From contig OZ059897.1 in assembly GCA_964057225.1 (NCBI GenBank), positions 9,052,001-9,116,000 of the forward strand: a DNA stretch of 64,000 nt. The letters run 5' to 3'. The position numbers and the translations under genes were made by a program. The notes under the pieces are model-generated. The model searched no databases. It was not told where the DNA came from and saw nothing but the letters and a program-made list of their open reading frames with translations. The stretch is from Auanema rhodensis. Taxonomy: Eukaryota > Nematoda > Chromadorea > Rhabditida > Rhabditidae. The first letter of the stretch is position 1; every line of letters begins with the position of its first letter. Below, piece after piece: positions 48,701-60,500 of this stretch.

Positions 48701-51556
48701 CCTCTCTTCCCCTTTCTCTCTCTCTGGCAATCTTTTTACTTCCTCCTCCTCCTTCTCCCCCCCCCCTTCTTCTTCTTCTTTACTTATTTTTCAATATTTT
48801 CTCTCTCTTCAACTGAAAATACTTACAAAAAAGACAAAAAAAAAACTTATTTTTCAGTCATAAAACACCCACATGACGTGGAGTTGAGATTTAGCTTGAG
48901 GAATATGATTTATGTTAAAACAATGGCTGGCATAGACACATACAAACATATACTAACCTACCAAAAAAAAAAAAGAAAAAAATAGTTATCAGCTGATTTT
49001 GGATGTTCATCTTGCGCCCAGTTCCTCTTTATTGCTTCTGTTTTCATGTTACATATACTCTTCACTCTCATCCTTCTTCATGTCATTTTCTTCAATTGTT
49101 TCTTCTTCTTCTTCTTCCTCCTTCCTCACTTCCATCTTGTACCTCCTTTTTCTGTTTTTCTTCCCTCTCTCTATCTCTTGCTACGTCTCTACTGTTCGCA
49201 ATACCGCTTTCTTCAATATTTGAAACATTTCATTACTTACTGATGTATATTAACTTCTAATACTACTTCAAATATCTGATTATTTGAAGAAAAATATTAT
49301 TATTAGTACAAGGTAATAAAGAATTTGAGATGACAATTCAAAAAGATAGACAAAGAAAAAGAAATGAGGATCAAAAACTCATAACGAACCGGAATGTTGC
49401 TGATGGAGATGAGATTGGCACGTACGTTACGAAGACTGGCCAAGAGTTGGGCAAATGGTGTCACAATAAGATCGTCACCATGTCTGAAATACATATATAT
49501 CATAATTAAGCATAAAATAATAAATATTTAAAAGAATATTTGAAACTGGATGTTCATCTCGTCATCTGCTTTATTCCGTTTGCAAGCTATCAGCGAATCG
49601 GATGAGCTTTTCCAACATTGTTTTTTTTGCCTCTAGGCATGTCAGCAAATGATGATTTTCTACATTTCCTACGATAGTTTCGTAAGGAAAAGCTATTTAA
49701 TTGGTTGGAAAAATTCATCCAATAGCATGAAACACACACAATACAACAGGTTCATATGTATGTTTTGAAGGAAGGTTAAGGTACTATCACGAATATTATT
49801 CAGAATTTAGATATGCATGCATTAAAATAAGACAATAACGTCTTTCTTATGTTTTTATTATAATTTATAATTTAGAAATAACTTAATTTGTATTATTGGG
49901 ATATTATAATTAAAGTAATTATATACAATAAGTCACAAAAAATTTTTTTTTCAAAAAACTGATGGTCCATACCAGTAAAAAATTTTTTTTATTTATTTTT
50001 TGCTCTGCTTTTCAGATTGCACACACAATATGCAATATTAAATGTAATATTCAACAATTTTTTTTCAGCTGAATTTGACTTCGGATCGTTCACGTCAAGC
50101 GAATGAAGTGACGTGAAGATATACTTCACGTACGTACTGCCCCCAGGGCATTTTGTTTTTTCATTTTTTTTGCTAAACATAAAGCGGTTGTTTCTCGATT
50201 TATTATCTATCACTTCTTCCTCTTTTTGTTGTTTTTTTCGGGTTTGAAATATCCAATGTTTAAGGAATTCATATACTGAAGACAGAGAATTGAATATGTA
50301 CCAATTTCAAGCTGAGCTCCTCATTGTGGTAGTATAAAGAAAGGGAAACCAACAAAAAGCGGCGAGAAAACGTTGTATCTCTACTTTCTCCTTGTGTTTT
50401 GATAAATTGACAGGGGTCTATGTCTTCTTGGTCTGTCATTTTTTAAATTCAAATATAGATTTTACTTTTTTGCGAGAGTTAGAATATTATCGCGGAAATG
50501 CCTCGTTTCAGGGGGGGGGGGGGGGGGGGGGCTGAGGACTTGCTTCTGACTTCTGACAAAAGACGCGCCCTGAACAAAATTGCGTTCTCAAATGCTCTCG
50601 AGTCTTCCAATTCACAAAAAAACGTTGTCCAAAACCAACAAATAATAATAACTTAAAAATAATAACTTGCTTAGCAAAGATTATTATTTTTACATGTAAA
50701 AACGTTTTGAAGTTATGAGTTTTATTGATTTATTATTATTTTTTTTTGCAAAAAGGGAGAGACTTGCAAAAAAAAGAGATTGTGAATTATTATGTGCATT
50801 AGAGAGAAAGAGATAGATAGATAGAGAGGGAGAAAATTCTACATACAGAGGATAGATAAATGACATCTTCATTGCTCTCTTTGTTTCTAAACTAAAAAAA
50901 AAGAAAATATTTTAAGAAATCAACAAACAATGTAGTGACTTAGTCAAGTGTTCATAATATTATCTTATTCTTAATCTTTTTCAAAAGAAAATCTAATAGT
51001 TGATAGAGTTTAAAACATGTTATATGCTCTAAAGCACAAATTCAATTGATTTTCTGTCCCTATTTGGTAAAAAGATTAGAAGACATCAGAGAGGATGAGC
51101 AGTAAAATTTTTGTTCTTCGAGAAATAGAAGAGCGAATGCATTTTGTGGCAAAAAATGGATGATTTTTCTCTCATTTCTGTCTCCCTTCTATCATATATT
51201 TCTCTCGTTCTCGCTCTATCTCTCTCCCTCTCTCCCTTTTAATATCTACTTGTTGTCTTCAATTAACAATACAAAAATTTAAAAAACATATTAAAGATAG
51301 ATATTTGATAAATTAATACTTCTATAAACTATATAAAGCAGATGTTTTTATAGCTTAACAGCAGAATAAAAGAAATAGAAAATAAGCAGTTAGTCCATTT
51401 AGGAGTAAAATATATTTTTATGACAAAAAAAAAAAAGAATTATTGTGTATCTGTGTATATATATGTGTGTGTGCCTGTAAAGAATGAAAATAATTGAAAT
51501 ATGGATACTTTAAGTCTTTTTTCTTTTTCATACTTTTTCAAAGAGAATATGCCTCT

Positions 51557-51594
<38 letters not shown>

Positions 51595-54500
51595 CCATCT
51601 CTCTATCTTTTTTTCTATCTATAAAGAGAGAGAGAGAAAGAGAGAAAGAGAGGAAATAAGAAAGAAATATGGTATATAAATGCTAGTGATGCAGCTTATA
51701 CTACTACTGCTTATTCAGTGAAAAAAAAAGATACAATAGAAAAGTACTAAGAACTAATTATATGAATTAGAAAAGAAAATTTTTTTATAAAAACGCCTAT
51801 GCAGCTTAAGCTTTAAAAACCTTCACATATACATAAGAAGAATGTTAGCTTATTAAGAATGTTTGAATGAAGAGTAAAATACATTGACTTTTGCTAATCA
51901 TTAATTGAACTTTTATTCTTAAGAAAGAGCATTTTTCTTTTTTAGGATTTAAGAAATCAATTAATGATTTGATAAAGTACAAAGAAGAAGTAAAGAAAAA
52001 CATATAGTTAATATATAAATTTAATACAGTATTCATCTATAGAAGTAGAGAGATATGCATAAATTTGGTTTTGAAAACCCAGCAATTGAGCAGTAAATTG
52101 GTAATTTCGTCAAGGTGACAAAATTTGATGAAAAAAAAGAAAATTGTAAATGAATAAACAGAAGAAGTAAAATAGAAATGAAGAAATAACTTTTATAAGA
52201 AATATGTATTGATAGTGAAAGATGAGATGAGATGAGGAAGTAAGAAATGACAATTTGTTTGAATTTTCATTGATTAATTATCTTCAAACAGTTACAAAAG
52301 AAAAGAACAACAAGATAAATTGAACTATCCATTGGGAAAATAACAAAAATAATTTTTTTTTTCATAAAACAATATTTTATTGTGAAAAAAAAAATTGGAA
52401 AAACTAGATAACACAAGCTGTTAGTGCATAAAACAAGAAGAACACAATCACATTATGCTTGATGGAAAAAGGATGATGATGATGATGATGATGAAATGCT
52501 GTCATCATTCCATTTGTTGTAATTAAAGTTCTGATTTTAGGTAATTTGATATAAAAGCAAATAATAATAAAAGGAAATTGAGAAGCTGTTACTTGTCCTC
52601 TTAGTCGGAAAAATATTTCATAGGATGTGTATGCTTTGCAAGAATCATTACGTGCTTTTTCTTTCTTTCTTTTTTCGTTTTTTTTTAAGAAGAAAGAATA
52701 CTCAAATACATAGACACATATACAGCTATCAAACACAATCTAATAGCCAAAATCAGTTTGTAAACAGAATAATTAATGAAAAAATTAGTTTTTCTTACTA
52801 ATCAATTGAATATTATTTTGGAAAAATCGGAGAAATTAGGAAATATTTGAATTATTTGGAAAAAAAAGAGAATATCTCTACAAAGTTTGCATCATTAATC
52901 ATTCAGTAACAAAAAAATGATTAAAATGAACAAATTGAAGTAAGGGAATCAGAAAGTTTAAAAATCAGAATATAATAAGAGAAGCTGGTAAATAGAAAAT
53001 GAGTGACAAGGCTTCGAAAAAAGAAAAAAAGGAAAAAAAACTTTTGGGTGGCCTTCAGAGGGTTATTTGAAGATTTATGATAAGTTGACGGACAGAATGT
53101 GGCATCCAAATCAATAGAAAAGGAAAAATAAGTTTTTGTTTCTACTATCTCACACATAATACATCTTTTTTCTTTTATTTCTATTAACTATATATAACTA
53201 TACGTTATAAGTATTCCAACATTTCTATGCATAGCAGTGTGGCGAGGTTTTGAAAGAACATCGTTTCCTTACTTCATTCTGAATGGGATAACCCAAAAGA
53301 AACGGAAGTGATGACGAAAAGCCATTACAATGCATTTTTTTGGTTGAAAAAGCAGTAAGGAGATATGGAATTAGTTTCTTCGAAGAATCGAAAACCTACC
53401 TAAAGCCGGCATCACCGAATTTGCGGCGAAGCATGGCTGACTAGCTCAACACAGCTTGTGTGTTGTGTTGCACAGCAGAGAGACGAAATATGGGTCCCGG
53501 GCGTGTGGAAAGAAGGGAGAAAAGGGAGGTGGGAGAGGCTTTCTCTCTCTTACTCTCTTTCTCTCTCTTTCTCTCTCTCTCTCTCTTCTCCTCTCTTTAT
53601 ATATCTTTCTCTATCGTATGGCGTGTTTCTCCTTGCTATCTCTTTTTGGCTCGTGACGACCAAAAAGACGACGAGATATTACGTACAGAACTAGAAATTA
53701 AAAAGCCAAATATGGAATCGGAGAACGTCAGATGGAGATTCAGTTAGTGACTGAATAAGAGAGAGAATAAGAGAGAAAGAATGAAAACTTGAAGAATAAG
53801 ACGAAGAAGTTGCCCCAGGGAAAACGACTATTTAGACGAAGGGCACAAGCCGAAAGAGAATGTGACTCTCGAGGTAAAGCTGTCGTGTGTTGCTTGAAAA
53901 TTAGTTAACTGACGAACTTGAATGAAGTATGGTCGTCAGAGCACAGAGAAAAGAAAATGGTATCAATCGAATGAAGTCTTTTCTCTTAAGTTATAAAGCT
54001 CAGAATATCTAGTTTATGAATAATAGAAATAATAATTTTGGTAAGCAACTTAGCAGAAATTAAGTTTGCTGCCACGATATGTAACAGAATCTCCTTAATT
54101 CAACAGTTTTTTCTCGTTTGAGCCGTTGGATATTCTCTTACTCAAAGCTACCTTGGCAGTTTGAGACGTATGAGAGATGTGGAGTAGGGAGAGTATGGAA
54201 GAATGTTAGAACAGGGAGCTGAAAAGGAGAAAAAGCAATGACGGACGAGGCGAAAGGGGGTGGAGCTATGAGAAGGGTGGAGAAGAGAGAATTAAAGAGG
54301 AAGAGGAAGCAGAGACACAAACGAGAAGAGGCAAGAAAGCTGGTAGTAAGTAGATGGATCAAAAGAAAGTTGACGTCGAGAATATATTTCTTTTTTTCTT
54401 GAATCTCGCTTAGCGATCGAAGCAGCTGATGTGAACTAGCAATGACTTGGGTGGTCTGTTGCTGTATTTCAATGTTGTCGTTCCAATAGCTTGTTTCAAT

Positions 54501-57500
54501 AACGAATGTGCGCAGTCGTTCTTCTTCTTGTCACCTGTGTCGTCTGCTGAGACGCTGACAGATTAGATCGATGAAGCTTCCGCTCAGCTGGTATTATCAA
54601 ACGGTATGGGCGGTTTGTGATGCTGGCTAGCTGTCAGATGTTTTAATGAAATTAGGTGTTCGATGATGGGTCACTGGCAAGCAAATTGAAGAAGAGGCTT
54701 ATCTCGGATACTTCCTTCAGTATCAAATAAATGTTGTTAACGACAATTTGGGGTACGTAAGCCGTAAGCTGTTGGCTTGCAGTATTAGATCAACTTGAAT
54801 ATAAAAGAACGAAAATCGTCTTTTTTTTGCTTGACTGAAGTTATGCTGTAGTGAATGACAACTTGAAACTTTTTCTCAGAAGTTAGACTGAAGTCAAGTA
54901 GTTGTCCAAAAATTGGAGAAGCTAACAAGACAGACGAATAAATTCAGTTTCGCCTGTTTCAAGAAAACTGCTCAGATGATGCTTATGGAAGGTCTCTTTG
55001 AACTGCAGTCAATGAAGTTCGAATAAAGCCGAACAGAGTGCGTCGTAGCAGGGTGCCCAATTTGCACGATGTATGTAACGGATGACGGAACAAGAAACTG
55101 CATCTTCTGCTCAATATAAACTGATGAAAGAGTTCCTGAAGCATCCAGATTGTAGGTTCATAATCAAGCTTCCGCAGTTAGTTCAGCAAACGAAGAAAAA
55201 ATATGTTTATTTGACAAAGCCAAACAAACGAAACAATTTTTCTTCCAAGTAGTTTCGAAAGGACACTAGTCGAATAACAAAGGCTTTGAACTGTTGAATG
55301 ATATTTCTACATAGTTTACATATGAATTATGGCGTTTTGACCTAATCACATAGACAACAAGAGAAGAGAAGACGAAAAAAATCAAAGTGGAAGTTGTTTT
55401 CTGAAATTGTCTTTCATCTAAAAAACTTCTTGTTTAGCTTGTTTTTTCCTGCGTTCTCTTTTGTGTTTCTGATAGTTTCACTTACAATTAGTTTATGATG
55501 ACGTTTGTTCAAATGATTTGTCGAAAAAAACTAAATGAACGTGTTCCAAAAATGTCTCTCTCTCTTTCAATCTCTCTCTCTTAGTCTCTCTCTCTCTCTC
55601 TTGTGTACTTCTTGTTCTCTCAATTAGAAGATAGGGTTGGTGCTTCTCTTGCTCGTCCTAAGGTGTCTCTTGTTCTCCATTTCTTTATTTAAAGATTTTT
55701 AGAAAATAATTCATTTGAATTATGATTTTTTCAGTAAAACTGATGTATGTATTCGCTAAATTCATATATTGTACAAATTCTTTTCTTTGTTTTCAATATG
55801 TCTAACCCCCTTCCCCTCTCACCCCTTCCTCTCTCCCCTCCTTTCTCGTATTCCCATCTATTCAATAAGTTTTCTTTTTTTCTTTAGCTTAGATTAAGTC
55901 TACCAAGATTTCTAGATGTCTTCAACCACGTCTCGAAAATAGTATAATAGATTAAAAGGATATAGAAGAGAAGCGGGGACGAATAGGACTAACATGAATA
56001 CATCTCTCCCTCTCTATATATATATATATGTATGTATAGTATAGTATACAATATTATATATATATATATATAGTATATTCTTATCTAGTACCAGTCAAAC
56101 TTCAATGAGACTTTTAGCTATTACAATGGCAAGTGAAGAAGAACTGAACACATCTATTCTCATTAAGTCTGTGAATCAAACTGCCCCACACAGAATACCA
56201 ATTGATTGTCGTCTATGGATAATTCTATGAGTAATGAGGTGAGATTAGAGTTAACTAACCGTTAACTAATGCCAACTAACATCATTGAAATGAAGTTTTA
56301 TATCAAAAGTTTTCGGCAAAATAATTCGCAAGGTGATGAGATTGAAAAACAATTTGCCAAGTCAGTTGCCATCAACTGATTTTAGATCAAAATCAGCAAA
56401 TAATGTAAGAGTGAAATTTGAATATAACATAGAAATATTCTCAGAAATTTAGTTTGGGCTATGAGATCTTGCATATCTTTTCAATATTTGTCATAATTTT
56501 TGTTTAGTTTTCTAGAATCTGCCTTTGATTTTGAAGAATAATGCGTTGTATCGTTCAATTATTCATTTTATTTCTTTATCTTACACGTCTAACAAGTTGT
56601 TTATTAGTCTATTTCAAATAGTTTTCATTTCTATTTTCTCTCTCTGTTTCTCTCTCTATCTCTCTCTCTCTCTCTCTCTTTCCCTCTGTCTCTTCCTTTT
56701 ACTCTTATTCACATTTTTTGTAAAAAAAAAACCAAACAACAAATACAAAAAGAAAACAATTTTTTCCTCAATAGATTCACTAGGTATGCCAGCTGTGCCC
56801 AGGACAAGTGGAGAAGCTGATACCAAGATGCATTTGCGCCTGGTCTGGTCTTTTCTCAAGCGATTACCAGCAAAAACAGAAAGTTAGTCAACGCCAATTA
56901 CGAGAAGACATTGAATTTGCCATTTTTCCAAAAAAAAAATAAAAAGAAATCAGAAATTGGCGAGAAATATACAAGAAGAATATATCTCAAATAATTTTTA
57001 TTTTATTTCGAAAACTAGCTTTGCGTTTGATTTTCTCAATATTCGTAGTGATAATCAGCTGATTTTGATATAAAGAGCGATTGAGTTTTCGTTTTTTTTC
57101 TTTTCGTGACTTTTCTTTTATCAAAATAATAATCAAGTGAAGCAGGATATGTAATGAGATGTTAACAAATCTTTGAGGTAAGTTGTAATAAACAAGAGAA
57201 GTGATGAAAATTTCCGATAAAATGAACTCATAATGCTTGTTAGAACAGTGACTATCTGCAAGAGTTTTGCAGCCCAAAGAACAGGAAGTAATCAGACACA
57301 CACGTCAAACATGTGCCGTCCGATGTCAGCATTAGTCTTTCAGCATTTTTTTTTCTTTTCTTCATCCATTTTTGAAATAAACTGTTGAACTCACATCCGC
57401 CAGTTTATTGCATATGAATTTTCACGTGTACACGTGTAAATGGGTCGTAAATTGATAAAAAAAATTCATTTTTTTTATAGAAGTCAATAGACCGGTTGTT

Positions 57501-60500
57501 TCTCATACAAACTCTTTTACTCTTAACATTTCTCTTTTTCTCTTTTTCTCTCTTTTACACACGCTGTTTCTCTAGTTCTCTATCAAACAAATGCTTCTTT
57601 TCACAAAACGAGCAGGCGTAAAAAATATTTTATGAATGTATATCATCATCATCATCATCAAACAAATCAAATAACTTCGATTTCTCATGATTTAATGACT
57701 TTCTATACTATGTTTTGTGGGGGGTAAAAGTATGTAGTTCTGTAGAAATCGACTATATACTTTCATTTAATAATGCTTATTCAACACAATTTCACTTTAT
57801 ATTATGTGAGAATGAGATCTTCAAAACATGATGATCGAACGCTTATCATAGTTGTACATAAGCATATCTCATCAACATTCACATCAATGTGATGATAAAT
57901 TGATGAAAACGTTTGAAAAGAGGCGGAAGAAGAATAAGAATAGGAAGAAGACATAACGACTACCAATTCCTCGACCTGAGACGTGTACTCAAAAGAGTCG
58001 AAGCTCACGGCTGTGCAAATAATATTTTCACAGCTTTCAATACGAGGCCAGACAGACGTGGACACACATACATATACACACACGGCCACCACGATCATCA
58101 CCACGATGACGGCGACTACCATCAGTTGGTGATGGCCAATCGTGTGACGTCACACAGATACACACACATATGCGCATATGTGTGTAGAAAGAGAACTGCA
58201 TTATTCCTTTTTGGGAGCAAAAGAGGGAAAAAGGATTGCAAGAGGGGTTTGAATTGAAAGAGAAAGAGGTTAGAGAGGATAAGAGAAGAGGAGAGAGGGT
58301 TTCAGTGAACAATGAAATCTTTGAGCGGTCGGAAGCAAGAACAAAGAACCGGATATTGGTGTTGATGTGCTTTACATGAGCAAAACAGAAATAAAGGGGG
58401 GAGATGTACACATACTCATGGATCTATAAGTTCAGTTTATGTGGTCTCATCTATACTCTTCTTAACATATAGTAGTAGTTTCATCTTTATATGTCTCATC
58501 TCTTATCTATTCTCATACAGCATAGTATACATGATATATCTTCTGATTAAAAATACATAAGATATACATATGCTTATATGAAAAGACATATATATCAAAC
58601 AGTTATTCATCTTTACATTTTTAATTTTACGTTTAAACTTTAAACTTTAAACTTCAAATGAACAATGTATCATTTCTGGTCTTCATGTTCGTGTCTTCAT
58701 TGTCATTTCACTCATTTTTCAGTCAATGAGCTGCAATGAGACATAGATTCTGTGCAAGATCGACTACTACTAGCTCATCAGATAGATGGTCAGAGTTATT
58801 TATATGTCTACTACTATAAAGAAAACATAATATTTCTATATATACTAACAGATCTAAATGCCTATATTGACAACAAAAAAAACTTTTTTATCTTCATGAT
58901 TCTGGAGAAGACTAATTTTCATGAAAAAGCATCGAAAGCTGATAATGATATGATGAAACTTCTTAGAAGTTTATTTACTGATAATGTTGTTGCGTACAAG
59001 TAAATTCTTTTTGAAGAAATTTAAAAGTTATGATTTAAGTATTAAGATTAAACTTTGAAACTTAAGCATAAAACTTGCTCAAGTTGAACATAAAGATAAA
59101 AATATTATATTTATTTTAATTATTTGATGATTTCTAAGCTTTGTATAGTTAGTTATTGAACGAGATTATCGTAAAACTCTTCAAAGCAAATTGGGGATAG
59201 GAAACAAGTCCGGAATCTCAAATTCCGTTTTTACTGACTTAGTTGATGGTGCTGCTCGTATTTTTCAGCTAAAATATATTTTAACCGAATAACTATTGTT
59301 GAACCAAAATTTCAACTTCAATTTTTTTTCCAAAAAAATACGATGATGAAAGTGATGAAGTTGGTAATGCGGCTGAATTTAGAACTTCTTTTTTTGGGCG
59401 AATTTGTTTCTTTCTTTCAGTAAAAAAAATACTTTGAAAGATATACGAATAGGAAAATGCTTGAAGTCAAGCTGAAAGTTCCAAAAAAAATGCATATGAT
59501 TTTAGCAGAAAAAAAAACACTCCATGCGAAGATTTCGCGGTATTTCAAGAACAACTGTGCCATGTAAGAATAACAACGGCTGAAATTCAAAGCAGAAATA
59601 TATGTATCTCTATCAATATACATTTTTTAAGAAAAAAATATTTCAAATGAATGAAAACAATACGAAAATGGGGGTAGAATATAGCTCTTGTCTTGTAGTA
59701 AGTAAGTTAGAAGAACAAGAATTCGTAGTCCTTTACGCGAACATCACGTGGATAATCAGGTACTATGCTCACATATTACTAAGTTTTAATGAAAATCAGT
59801 TGATTTTACTGTCAATTTAACTTTCAGAAAGAAAAGGTACAAAGAGAGAGAGAGAGAGGGAGAGAGAGAGGGAGAGGGAGAGACAAAGAGAAAGAGACAT
59901 AGAGAGAGAGAGAGAGAGAGAGAGAGTATGTGATAATTTGAAATTTTAGAAACATGACGTTTGTTATATACTGGTTACTAGTTCGTAGAAGACTACCGAT
60001 TTCTCGATATAGGTATAGTAATATCAGATAGTTAAGCATATCCATATAATATTGAGTAATTCTAGAAAATACTTCTAAACTCACTTTGTTTTTTTATGAA
60101 GATGTCGCGAAAAGAATGACATGATGATGGAACTTTCTGGATAATTTTTTCCAAATATCTAATCAACATATATATATTGGATTAAATATTATTAATCAAT
60201 ATGTATATACAATAATTCAAAAAAGGTAAAACATGATATAATCGAAAAAAAAGTGAAGCAAGCGCAAGTACTTGGTTTTTTTCTGGGAGTCTAAACTGGT
60301 TTCGCGACCAGAAAGCGGCTGCCGCCCGCTGCTGGAGGCTAATAACTGAGCTTGGAGCTCTAGCTGGGAGGCAAAATGCAACTGCACAAACAGGCCGAAA
60401 AGGATGCAGTTGGTCAAAGGTTTAGAGAGTTTGGACTAGATTGTGAGCTGTTGAAGAGCTCAAAATTGTTAGTAACCAAATAGGATATACCCTTTTTTAG

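Larger units (their letters stand above)
49484..53399. other. 3.9-kb pde-4 intron between isoform C exon and UCR1 exon
   Basis: Contains TTCACGT-type motifs in an inverted pair (50089-50096, 50110-50117), a 21-base G run (50511-50531), a CT tract facing a GA tract (51561-51653) and a (GAT)n run (52468-52492). No coding exon was recognised. Confidence 0.65.

Noticed and set aside
49003-49260. Three overlapping hydrophobic plus-strand ORFs
   Set aside because: Polypyrimidine (TTC/CT) low complexity inside a pde-4 intron.
57802-58257. Overlapping ORFs rich in Val/Ser or His/Asp
   Set aside because: Derived from CA/CATATG and GAT-type simple repeats; could not be joined to pde-4 UCR1.
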